Assembly: GCA_951799445.1 (NCBI GenBank)
Contig: OX637293.1
Coordinates: 4,588,001-4,652,000, forward strand
Origin: Pseudisothecium myosuroides
Lineage: Eukaryota > Streptophyta > Bryopsida > Hypnales > Lembophyllaceae
Length of the DNA stretch: 64,000 bases
Direction: 5' to 3'
Numbering within the stretch: position 1 is the stretch's first letter; each line of letters begins with the position of its first letter. The notes under the pieces were generated by a model. That model searched no databases and had not been told where the DNA came from. It saw only the letters and a program-made list of their open reading frames with translations. The position numbers and the translations under genes were made by a program. Shown here one piece after another: positions 46,421 through 57,417 of the stretch.

Positions 46421-48975
46421 CCATTCCAAAAGATATTTTGCTTACCTGTGGCTTCTGTCCCGTCCGGTTGTTGGAAGACTAGTCCATGCCTGATTTGGCA
46501 CCATGCTTTCCACACTGCCCACCAAATATCAGAACCGCTGCCCCTAATTCTAGTGGCAAAAAGAATGAAGTGAATGTTGGGCGGCCATTTGCCTCCCCTT
46601 TTTGGTCTAATTGACCTCATACGGTATTATATGATGACTCTCCATGGTGCATTGCCTGGTAGTAATCCCCTAATCATGAGCTTGGCGAGAAGTGCTTGTA
46701 TTTGGAGGTGAGGGTCTACTAGTTTTATTCTTCCCTGGTTCTTTGGTTGAATGAGGGAGTCCCATTCAACCTTGGCTCTAGATCGCCTCTCACCGTCCTC
46801 TCCAGACCAGATGTAATTACGGATTAGACTTTTTATCTTCGAGATGGTGTCTAAGTGTAGGGCCCAACATGAGGCTAAGTACCAGATGGAGGCTAATAAG
46901 ACTTGATTAGCGATTAGAACTCGTCCTGCTAGTGAGAGTTTGGTGGTATACCAATAAGCTAGTTTTTGTTTTAGGTTTTGTAGGGCACTTTTAAATCTCT
47001 GTTCTGTTGTGACTTTAAACCCTACCTGAAATCCAAGGTAACGTGTAGTCTCTCTAGGTTCTAGCCAGTATAAGTGATCTTTTCTACCCCATTCAAAGCT
47101 CCGCAGTGTGTTACTGACCCAGATTGCATTAGATTTATGCCAATTAATTTTTGAACCTGATGCTAAGGCAAATAGTTCTAGGGCCTCTTTGGTTTTGTTG
47201 AGATTCTCTAAGGACCCTGCAAGGTAAAGATCGGTGTCATCTGCAAATTCTTGGTCAATTACACTTTTTTCTGTTTCTGGTAATTTTAGACCTTGGACTC
47301 CGTGACTTTCTAACACGTAGCCTAGGTTGTCTACGATAAAGAGGTATAAAAAAGGAGCAAGTAGGCATCCATGGCAAATTGACCTAGAGAGTCTAAATGG
47401 TGAGCTGCATGCGTTATTGACTCCCACTTTACACCACAAATCAATGTATAAGGCTCTCACCCACTTGATCCAAAGTTGGTCAAAGCCTATGGCGGATAGG
47501 GTTCCTTCTAGGAATCCCCATTCTACTCTATTGTAGGCTTTCTCAAAGTCTAGGAGTAGCATCACCATGGGTTGGGTGGATTCTAGTGCCCATTCCATAG
47601 ATTTATAAGCTAGAAAGACATTATCAATGATACTCCTACCTTTGATGAATCCTGTTTGATTTGGCCTTATTAGTGAGTCTAGTAAGGGCTATAATCTTCT
47701 TGCTAATGTTTTAGCTAGGATTTTGTATACTGTGCCCAATAAGGTAATCGGGCGCCAATTCTTTAAATTAGACTTTGGGCCCCCTTTGGGGATTAGATAC
47801 AACATGCCAGTGTTTAGACGGTGATGTAGCTGACCTGTGTGTATGGCCTTGTGGCAGGCCTCGTAGATGTTGCCACCGATGTGGTCCCAAAGTGCCGTAA
47901 AAAACTCGGCCGGAAGGCCGTCCTCGCCTGGCGCCCGTCTTGCTGGGAGCTCCTTTAGGGCCAGATGCAGCTCAGCTTTGGTAATTTCTGCCGTGAGTTC
48001 CGTGTTCATCTCTGGTGTTACCTTTGCTAGGATTTTTGACCAACAGTGCGCCCTGGCTTCCAAGCACTCCTGAGATTCTCCTTGGGTTGTGAACAGTTGT
48101 TGATAAAATTCTGAAGTGTAGTTCAAAATTTCGTTGTGTGTCTTATACTCCCTGTCGTTAGTATCAATCAACACTTGGAGCGGGGGGTTAGAATTTACTT
48201 GCTTAACTCCTAGGAAAAAATCTTTTTTCATTCTCCCATCTAATTGGAACCATCGGGCCGATGCTTGTATAGCGTCCCACTCCGCTTTCTTGACCTTCTT
48301 ATCTGCGAGTTCTTGTTTGGCCTTATTTTGTGCGAAGATTAGAAACGGGTCGTTAGGGTTTTGTTATGATAACCATTCTGCCGAGGCCAGGGTAGATTTT
48401 AGCTATTGAATTCTCTCCCTTCTAGCCCGCGCTCTTTCTATTCCTTCTTTGCGGCAGAATTCTCGAATTCTATCTATAGCTTCTGTGGTCCAAATCTCCC
48501 AGCCTAACTCGTCCTGTTGGGGTCGAGGTGATTCATTCCATTTATCGACTATCCTCTGTTTCAGGGCTTCTTCCTCAAGGAAGGTTAGATTGAACTTAAA
48601 CTGTCGGGGGAATTCTTTTGCCTTCTTTTGTTTTCTGATTATTGCTAAAACAGGTGAGTGGTCCGAGAGCGTACTGAAACCCTCAAGGATGCAAATTTTT
48701 CTTCCCCGGTCTCTCGCCCAGTCCCCTACGTAGAACCTATCCAATCTTGCCATCAAAAGTTCATTACTTCTTTTGTTAGTCCATGTATAGGTTAATGAGT
48801 TTTGTGGGTCAAAGTCATCGCTGAGGTTAATATCGGCCAGTCCTAATCTGAAGATTAATAAGTCCCATGCTTCCTGTTCCTCACCTCTGATCAGTTTTTT
48901 GTTGCCACTTCTATCATTCTCGTTTTCTACCATATTGAAGTCGCCTAGGATTATCCAAGAGGATGCTGTTGGGAG
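46421..48975 (-). pseudogene. LINE A ORF2, partial endonuclease and reverse transcriptase
   Basis: Endonuclease C-terminal part (MVENENDRSGNKKLIRG, GFSTLSDHSPV), then RT (LIPKGGPKSNLKNWRPITLL, LLLDFEKAYNRVEW, FADDTDLYLAG at about 47,245). Four in-frame stops (about 48,403, 48,367, 47,689, 46,627) and no frameshift. At all four positions LINE B has a Gln codon. The frame continues into 24,439-25,374 past LINE B. Confidence 0.88.
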
Positions 48976-48983
48976 TTTCGTGT
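46421..48983 (-). mobile_element. LINE A, 5' part (truncated in the endonuclease)
   Basis: The right portion of LINE A; it begins at the second ccattccaaaa copy and ends at the 19 bp target repeat (48,984-49,002). The LINE starts within the endonuclease (first residues align with IIGDFNMVEN of LINE B), so it lacks ORF1 and the ORF2 start. Without LINE B and one duplicate copy, LINE A is about 4.0 kb. Confidence 0.9.
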
Positions 48984-49002
48984 TAGTTTCTCAAGCACTC
49001 TT

Positions 49003-49190
49003 AGTTTAGTCAAAAGTAGGAATTGTGTTTGAAGTAAAATTTTAGACCTCATTTAGATATAGCAGAATAGTTTTTTTCAGAAAATTTTGAACAATTTTAT
49101 TTTGTTAAATTAAGTTAAGTTTCATCTCCAAAAATCCATTTTGGATTTTAAGTCTCCAATCAAAAGATATGGATAAATTTCAAAGAGGGG
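49003..49190 (+). repeat. Left arm (inner part) of the inverted repeat
   Basis: Continues the arm at 23,538-23,905 beyond LINE A. Matches the reverse complement of about 50,195-50,355 (agtttagtcaaaagtaggaa, acctcatttag, tccaatcaaaag). Confidence 0.85.
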
Positions 49191-49217
49191 CTGGAATGGA
49201 CACTTTCTTTGACATTT

Positions 49218-50180
49218 TTAACCCCTCATTGCTTGAGGGGACCAAAAGTGTCACATAGTTTCAAGTCCAATTCAAAGTGCTGTAACTTTTGCATCTGATG
49301 TCCAAATTCAATAAAAAAATTTGAAAAATTTGCATTCACTCTTCTAGTTTGTGTGGTAAAATTTTTAAATCAATCTGGGGGATCAATCAAAGATGTAATA
49401 ATGTCTTAGAAGCCAATCAAAGTGCAAAGGTTCAATTTGAGTTCACCAAATTGCATTTGAAGGCTGCAACTTTTAGGGCTTGTATCTCTTGCAATGTTTG
49501 TTTTCAAAAAAAATTGTTGGGTTATGTTTCCCTTGAAGTCTAGTTATTGTTATAAAATTTTCATATCAATCCAAGTTGTTTTGAATGTTGGGGAGCAATT
49601 TGAAGTTCAAAATCCAGACATTTTTGGATTACGGTGAACTTCGGCTGCTTATTTTGTCTTCATATAGTGTCCATTTCCAAAACTTTTTTTTGAAAAGTTG
49701 TACATACTAGTCTAGTTTGTGTGGCTAAAATATCTCATCAATCTAAGAAGTTATGAGTGATTAAGAAGCATTTTAGTAGGAGGAAGTTCAGCCTTAGATG
49801 TGTTTTTTGCAACTTCTCTTGCTATTTTTTTGACATTCCAAAGCGCAGACCCAATGAGTCAATTGAATGATATTTTTTTTCACCAATGTCTTTATATGGT
49901 GGTTTTGAATCACTTTGTAGTTTATAGTTTTTTCATTTGAGTAGGTTTAGAAATCGAATTTCACCTCCAAATGTGTTGCTGGGAAAATTTCAGCATCTTT
50001 TTTCAACACTAAAACATTATAATTTTGCAATCTACGCGGCCAAATGGCTCCAAATTTGATTCACGTCATCTACAACACATATACTATAAGATCTCCATAA
50101 CTTTGTGACATTTAGATCTATAACACTTCAAAAGCAATGATGTTTTTAAAGTCAAACAGGCTTAGGCGATGAGGGGTTAA
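49218..50180 (+). mobile_element. TTAA-flanked element, family P3 (piggyBac-like), in the inverted-repeat loop
   Basis: The 955 bp body (49222-50176) begins cccctcattgc and ends gcgatgagggg, with TTAA on both sides. It is much diverged from P1 and P2 but has similar length, ends and phrases (gcaatctacgcggccaaa against P1 gcaatctatgcggtcaaa). The first 19 bases form a hairpin (cccctca, tgagggg). The 64-codon frame at 49,349-49,543 is not convincing as a gene. Confidence 0.7.
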
Positions 50181-50194
50181 CATTATCTCTGAAT

Positions 50195-50740
50195 TTTGTC
50201 CATGACTTTTGATTGGAGGCTTGAAATTTCAAAAGAATTTTTGGAGATAAAATTTATTTTCATTTACCAGATTTTCTTAGTTCAAAGGTTTTGAAAAAAA
50301 TTATTCTATTGTGCCTAAATGAGGTCTAAATTTTACTTCAAACACAATTCCTACTTTTGACTAAACTATGAGTGCTTGAGAAACTACAAATTCTAATTTA
50401 CTTATCCCACATGGGTTGTTCTACCTCCTACCACCCTGGCATGTATATATAAAGAGCTTTACTTTTCACTTGAAAACCCAAATAAGTTGTTGATGGCAAA
50501 TGGTTAGATTGCATTCATTTGGTGTATTACTCAATGGATTCTTTGGGTTTTGGGCAAGCCATCTTTCTTTGCAATTATTTGTTGATTTGTATGTTTGGTC
50601 CTATAATTAGCAAAAAAAATGGAGCACACCATAAATGTTTCACCATTGTCCTTGTACTAAAGTTTTCATTAATAATGTGTGGATGAAATTTATGGATGAG
50701 GACTCTGGAGCAAAAAAGGTTGTCTCTCTCAATGCTACTA
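50195..50740 (-). repeat. Right arm of the ~550 bp inverted repeat
   Basis: Reverse complement of the left arm (23,538-23,905 plus 49,003-49,190), uninterrupted. The two arms are clearly diverged, so the duplication is older than the LINE insertions. Confidence 0.85.
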
Positions 50741-50764
50741 AATGTTGTGTGTGAATTGTTTTTG

Positions 50765-51185
50765 CAGTAGTTTATGGATTTGCATTTCCTCTCCAACCTT
50801 TTCTTGGTGCACTGTGGGGGGCCCTGTGGAAAAACATTTGGTGCACTCGAGGGCTTGCAGGTTCTCTCTTCCATTTTTGGTGAATTGTTGCTACTTGTGG
50901 AATAATTTGATGTCGTTTCATGCTTTGCACATCTCTCTACTTTTCTTGGTGCATAATTGTAGGTTCCTGTAGAAAAATATTTGATGGAATATTTGTCTTG
51001 CATTTTCTCTAACTTGTTTGGTGAAGTGTGGCTACTTGTCCAAATTTTTTGATGTAGTTTATTGCTTTGCACTTTTCTTTACTTTCTTTGGTAAATTGTG
51101 TTTACCTGTAGACAAAATTCACTGTAGTTTATTGCTTTGCATTTTCTTCCTATCTTTTTTGTTGAACTGTGTCTACACAAAAAGA
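50765..51185 (+). repeat. Degenerate tandem repeat, ~70-77 bp unit, about six copies
   Basis: The recurring pattern is tttgcattttct, then cttttttggtgaa, then ctacttgtag, then gatgtagtttattgc, with many substitutions. Adjacent to the outer end of the right arm. No coding frame is kept. Confidence 0.65.
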
Positions 51186-52151
51186 TTGTAGCATATTGGA
51201 AAGTCAGAGTTTGATTTGGAATATGGGTGCATCAAACATTATGCTAAGTTGTTTTAGAGAATTTTGAACACCCGTATTTTTAGTTTTTGGTGTTCAAATG
51301 GATTTGTGTATTTGCTCTACCTGCTATTGTAAATTGTGGCTATTTGTGAATTTTTTTTGGTATGAATTTGATTTGGAATGTGTGTCAATGTGAATTGTAA
51401 TTGGTCGGTGGCTATCAAAATGAACAAATGGAACGTTATGCCTAGTTGATTTATTGAATTTTAAAAGTTCAAGTCTTTGTACTTTTAATTGTGTAAATTA
51501 AACTATATAAGCTTTGGATAGTTGTGAAACATAATGTTGAGTGGCTTATTTGAATTGTGAATGTCCAAATTTTTATTTTTTGGGTGTTCAAAATAGAATA
51601 GGTAACCTTCATGGACACTTGAAAGGCTTGCAAGATGTTATAGTTATCCAAAAAAAAAATTATTCTTCTTCTAAATATTCTAACAAGGAAGTCACAGTTG
51701 CCTTGGAAATGGGACTTGACACATTATGTTCTTGCATTTGTAGAGTACATGGGACAAGACTTTCAATCTTTTTTTCACCCTCTTCTTTGGAACTCAATTT
51801 GAACTTATGACTTGTCTCATTGACCTTTGGATTTTGAAGCACAAAGAGGTTTCCTAAATTACTAAATGTCTCAACCCAAAATTGAGACTATTCTGATTTG
51901 TGATACTTATTTCAATTGCATAAACGCTTTGAAATTTTTGATTGTGGCAATGGTTTACTATGAAATTTTGAGTAGTGTCATTGTTAATCTTTGTTGCTCC
52001 ATTATTATGGACTCCAAATTCTTGTCTTTGTTTTTCTGTATTTTTGTGCTGAAACTGTGACTGATTGTGACTGTTACTACTTTGATCTGAAGATGAGAAC
52101 CATTCATTACATATCCATAATTATTCTCAATGTTTGTTTTTAGTTTTTTAG
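51186..52151. other. AT-rich intergenic sequence, no gene recognised
   Basis: Short frames only. I looked for upstream exons of an iron transporter here and found none convincing. Confidence 0.45.
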
Positions 52152-52408
52152 ATTGGCATACAAAGACTTCTTACACGGAATTGTGGATATGTATAGGTGC
52201 TGTATTGGTTCTGGGCTTTACAAATCTCATTGCAGATGGCATTTATATGGGCTACAAAGACTTTCTATCAAGCACAACTGAGAAGGAAATTTTGAAAAAT
52301 CAACAGCTCATTGCAGATTAGGAAGTCCAAAATGATATTCGTGGCGAAATGATGGAGCTTGTGTCTGCTTATCAAGAACATGGGATGGAAAAGGAGGATG
52401 CTGACAAG
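52152..52408 (+). pseudogene. Vacuolar-iron-transporter (VIT/CCC1) family exon, broken
   Basis: Encodes VLVLGFTNLIADGIYMGYKD then FLSSTTEKE, an in-frame TAG (52,319-52,321), then GEMMELVSAYQEHGMEKEDA. This is the family pattern LGxANLxADGxSMGxxDYLSSxxE, then EExExxY.xxGMxxEDA: a membrane helix and the cytosolic metal-binding stretch. A plausible acceptor precedes 52,152 and a good donor follows 52,408 (aag/gttagt). A possible remnant of the next exon, VVAILLKHKDIMAD, lies at about 52,874-52,915. VIT proteins move iron or manganese into the vacuole; this copy lacks the first helices and carries a stop. Confidence 0.65.
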
Positions 52409-53238
52409 GTTAGTGTTCCTCAGACTTATATTGTTTGTCATGTTCCATTGAGAAAACCTGGAACTTGAACGGGAACAGAATTGTCAATATTTCCATTTAC
52501 TTCCACATAATGTTACTTAGGTGTTAAAGCATCCAATTACTTCCAAATGGACTATATATATCATTCATTGATTCTATCCGTGTCGCTTAGCTAGTAATAT
52601 TATCCCGAACCATTTCATTCACACCAGTTTTAGGTTCTTCTTTTGAAACTGTCCATTCAATATGCACGAAGTACCCTATATCTTTTTAATTTACACATTT
52701 TATTTGAGTATCACAACCATCTTTGACCAATTCGAAATTGTATAAACACTACACTCTTTCTATAAACAACATGTTTGACTTTTCTAAGATCATCTTACAA
52801 GTTTTATTTTTGAATCTTTTGGATTTTATTAAAAATGCATTTCATCTTTGATTGGAGTGACTAGCAACTGAGTTGTGGCAATCCTCTTGAAACACAAGGA
52901 CATCATGGCCGATTGAAAACTGACAATGACACAAGGTGTCTACCCACCTGACCCAACAGCTGTCCAATGCTGGAAGAATTGGTCGACAGGAATGCGCAGG
53001 TAGTCGACCTAGAATTACAGGAGACCTTCAACAATATATACTCCGAGTTGACCGGGGACTAACTTTTCACCCTCACTCCTTTCTCCTTTCCGCTTTACAC
53101 ACCTGTCCTTTAAAAGTTTCAGCCATGCTCCACTCACCTTAAAAAGTTCATTACTTTTTTAGATAGAATACAGGATTGCTGGGTTATTTGCTTGCTTCTG
53201 ACTTGACCATTAAACGTTTCCAACTCAATCCAACCTAG

Positions 53239-53700
53239 AGAGTTACAGGGTCAAAATGAGGTATTAGGAGTCAACTTGGACCGTAACCATTGCTTTGTTT
53301 GAACCATTATTGATTGTGTAGCTCAAAATTATTAGATCTCTCCAAAATAAATATGCTTCATGTTTCATAAGTATTATAGTGTCATGTTACACTATTATTT
53401 AGTCTATGATGTCATCATTTCATCTTAATTAAGTACAAAAAAACTCATGTAACCAGTACTTTTTACTCCTTTGTTGAATTTTAAATTAGATGATTTAGAA
53501 ACTTTTCCATTGAAATTGATGATATTTTGGATAGAAGTTGTCATTGTGGACAACTTTGAATAATTTTTAAAACTAATTTTGATGAAATTGATATAGTTTT
53601 TGAGTAAAAGATTTCCAAAGGAACTCTAAAAGGAACTCCAAAAGGAACCTCTTCCATGTCCTTGGTGGCTCCTAATACCTCACTTTGACCCTACAACTCT
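53239..53700. mobile_element. Unclassified MITE, 462 bp, ~37 bp terminal inverted repeats
   Basis: The left end agagttacagggtcaaaatg and the reverse complement of the right end agagttgtagggtcaaagtg continue matching through gaggtattaggag. No transposase; target duplication not resolved. Confidence 0.7.
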
Positions 53701-56472
53701 GCCCGACCACTTTCGGGATGTCACGGTTCAGATCAGCCCTAGGCGCCTTTGGTTTTATTCTTTAGATGGCTCTCAGTTTCCTTTGTTTGCCCCCGCCTTC
53801 GGGCTCTTTGTTTTTATTCTCATTGCCACCCCTGTCGCCACAGAGGCGTGTTCTATTTTCTTTTCCGCCCTCGGTCTCCAACCCCACCTTTTGGCTTGTG
53901 GCCCTTTCCTCCCCCTCTGCCCTTGGGCGTGTACTGCTCTTTGTTTTTATTTATAAAATTTTACCCTAGAATGGGTTTCATCCAACGGCGAGCTTTTATT
54001 GGTATTGCAATTGCAATATAGAAATGGATACTTTACAAGAAAGACGACTCTAGTGGGTTCTAAAGATGCTACAAAGCATGCAAAAACACTTGATACATGA
54101 TACAAGGAAAAACTTCATTAACAATCCAAGCCAATTTCTTCTATGGAAAATTGCTTGAGAATTTATTATTGAAAAATTGAAAGAATATCAAATGCAAGTG
54201 CTTGAATAAGGCTTACTTATGTATAAGGGTGATTGCACAAAACACTTGTACTATTTGTTGCAATCTGCAACAGTACTCATGATTTATTTATGAATAGTTT
54301 AAAATTAGGAAACCAATTTTTTTTTAAATTAAAAAATATGGCCAATGTATGCACTTTTAAGATGAAGGTAACCACTGAAGGTAATTCACTAAAAAATTCT
54401 AAGTAGGAGAACTTTAAAAGTGTCAATCTCAAGAAAATAGATACTTCAATATTTTAATTAATAAAAAATAGGAAAAAATGAAAATGAAAAAAATGAAAAT
54501 TGACCATTTGTAGCAATTCTATGGAGATGGTCATTCACCAAAAAAGCCACCAAAATAATTTTTTACATGTTTGAAATGCAAATAGAAAGAGGCTCACTTT
54601 GTGTACTTCTACACAATATGTAGTCAACAATTTTTAGAAATCCTTTGAGTAATAGATAAGAGTATATTACAAAACCATCCTTTCTAAATTTTAGCTCCAA
54701 ATTTGTTTCTTCAAGTACTACTTTGTTCAAAAAACTCCAAAATTGGCAAGTGTGATACAAAATTGGGGGCTATTATTAAATTATAAAATACTTTTTTAAA
54801 ATTTTAAAAAATTAAGTAAGGTGTATAATAGTCATAAGTACCTTGTCTATGAATTTTGATTCATTTGGAGTCAAAATGCAAAAATTATGGCCAAAAGACT
54901 AATGAGCACACAATATATGACAAAAAAAATAGTACAAGTGTTTCATGCAATCACCTTGATTAAATACAAATTAACCTGAGGGAAATATGAGGTGATAGTA
55001 GGCAGTTACTGCCTCTTTTGAGGTGATAGTGTCAAACCATGTCAAAAACAATAAGAAAACATAAATGATTACAAGAAGGTACACGTGTCTATTTTTTATT
55101 GGTTGTAAAATTTTTACACAAATTCTCAAAGGGATAAACTATCCATTTTTCCAGTGAAAGTAATACTTTCACATTCAATCCTAAATCCTAATCTCTTTAA
55201 CAACCTCATCTTCAATTTCATGTCTTGTTCTCCTTCTTTGTCCCTTTTTGCCACTTTCTTGCAACATTTGAAAAATAATAACTATCCAACTATCATAAAA
55301 TTTTAGCATTTAGATTTCAAACACACTCTAATACAAAATCACTATTTCATTCTATCTTTGCAATTATGATTTGAGTATCTCTATAAACAAAGCAATTTTT
55401 TTCCACGAAACTTGTGCCATTTGAATCTGCCAAATGTTGTAACAAAATATGAGGTGCAATGAACCTACAAAGGTTCTTATAAGAAATGTCTGTATACAAA
55501 TCTTCATTCAATCTTTGTAAACAAATAATTTCTTTCTGACAGAGCTTGAAAATTAAGACATAAGTGCAAACCACCTACAAGTTGAAAAAACAAATGCATT
55601 TGGGAGGATGAAACAAAGAACAGTAGTTGACAACTTAATTCAAAAAATGTGCCTCAACTTTGCCCTAGTCCTTGCTTCAATATCAAACATACACCCTTGC
55701 AAGCCCTAGAATTCATAAAAAATATTGAGAATTCTTGGAGCACTTGAATTCTAATAAATTCTACATGACATATTGACAACCTTCAGAGTGCTTATGCTGT
55801 AATTTGTCCAATTGCATTCTTACACTCTCCAAACAACAACAACGTCAATAAGACAATGTTAGTTTATGTTTTACAACAGCAAGGATGAACTATTTTTAAA
55901 AATTGGCCAATTAATCACATATCCCTCCAAACCCTAGATTTACTAAGAATTTAATGCATTCCACAAGCACTTGAAAATTGATAAATTCTATGGATTAAAT
56001 TGCTGGACATTACCAAATAAAGTACTCCTAACCTTTGTTGACCTTCAATATCTACACATAATATTTTCCAAATATGGAAAAAAGAGCAACAATGTTCTAG
56101 CACCCAATCCAAAGAAAGCATGTATATTACAAATTATAAAGAAAGAAAGAAATACAAATTTTATATTTGATGGAGATTCAAAGAGGGTTGGAAATCAAAA
56201 ACATACCTTCAAGATCTCACCAGAGGTAAAGAATACCGGCTTAATTTCTTGCTTAATCTCTTTTTTTGTTGTTTCCTTTGTAGCATTAAAAAAATTGTTT
56301 GAAGCAATATCAAAACATACCTAACAGCAATGAATACCAACAAAAAAAACTCTAATCACACATTTAAAGCAGTACATATGTCTTATAATGCCCCTTCCAT
56401 CCAGCCGTCTAGCTAAACCGACAAATGATAGAATGTAGAATCTACTTCCATACCTTTGTAGAATCTGTAGAA
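53701..56472. other. AT-rich intergenic sequence
   Basis: 53,730-53,970 is a C/T-rich stretch (gcccccgccttcgggc, tttgtttttatttataaaat) of the kind seen in LINE 3' ends, but without supporting structure. The frame at 55,971-56,324 (+) has 117 codons and no recognisable motif. Confidence 0.4.
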
Positions 56473-56620
56473 TGTCACTACTAGAAAATGGAACCCTAAT
56501 TAATAATATATAGTTGATTTGAACATCTTAATTTGGACATTTTCAGCATAGTTGTGTTACTTCGGACATTTTGAGTTGGTTCGGACGTCTAGATTTGGGC
56601 CTTGTTTTCTACTAGTGTGT
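56473..56620. mobile_element. CACTA-type MITE, 142 bp, 3 bp target duplication
   Basis: The element 56476-56617 begins cactactagaaaatggaacc and its right end reads, in reverse complement, cactagtagaaaacaaggcc. TGT flanks both ends (56473-56475, 56618-56620). CACTA ends and a 3 bp duplication are defining for the superfamily. Confidence 0.82.
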
Positions 56621-57237
56621 AGAATTGAATCTGAATGTAGAATCAATCGTCCGAATTTCAGACCTCCTCGATGACGGTGGGCATTCCGAGGCCATTCATC
56701 CTATAAACATATAGAACTTGTGCTAGCTTGTACGTTGTGGTGATCACAACCCTGAATCCAAAGGTCCTTCCTCTAAGAAGCACAATCGTTCTTCTTGCAC
56801 TCGGAATAATTCAACTGTCAAAACCCACGCAAATGGTCAGCAAACGGTGAACAATAGCGAGGAATAGGAAGAATATTGTATGATGCTTACCAAATTCTTG
56901 TACACAATCCAGTCATTAAATAGTAAAACCACATATAGGCCATCGTTCTTGGGGTTGTAGATTCTCTTAAAAATTTCTCTACTATTAATCAAAATTGCCT
57001 TTCCAAATGCAACAATTTTTGTCATCCTCCTCCTACCACTGCTTGCACCACTACTTGCCAATTCACAACGGGAATTTGTAGGAGCGGTAAACATGTCCTA
57101 GTCCTGCTGCTGGCAATAGGAATTTGCAATGGTAACAGTGAGCGACTTGTAACTGGCAGTGTTTTATCTATCTCAGCTCAAATGCAATACAAATGCCTTC
57201 AACTTTGAAACGCACATCAATTATCTCAACTGCTTGA
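56621..57237. other. Intergenic sequence, nothing firmly recognised
   Basis: A minus-strand frame (56,837-57,094) of 85 codons has no motif I know. Confidence 0.4.
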
Positions 57238-57417
57238 AATTGGAACATAAATGGCGGGGACAATGCTCAACGACATTGTGAGTATACAAGTGCCTATAGA
57301 CAAGACGAGGTTGCTTTGAATTTAAAAAAATTGAACATGAAATGGCAGGGACAATGGTCGATGTCATTGTAAGTATACAAGTGCCTTTAGACAAGATGAG
57401 GTTGCTTCAACTTAAAA
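57238..57417 (+). repeat. Tandem duplication of a ~90 bp unit
   Basis: Two imperfect copies containing gggacaatg, gtatacaagtgcct and agacaaga(c/t)gaggttgctt, at 57,238-57,326 and 57,327-57,417. Confidence 0.75.

Noticed and set aside
46173..46493. 106-codon plus-strand frame near the LINE B start
   Set aside because: It is antisense to the LINE B 5' UTR and crosses the LINE A/B junction, so it cannot be an old gene.
25539..48975. Stop codons in the LINEs as a sign of an altered genetic code
   Set aside because: Many stops face Gln codons in the other copy, but the intact kinase gene uses the standard code and TGA also occurs; C-to-T decay explains this more simply.
53749..54021. 90-codon Pro/Phe-rich frame
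   Set aside because: Simple C/T-rich composition gives two open frames at once. It may be LINE 3' UTR debris, but no tail or target duplication was found.
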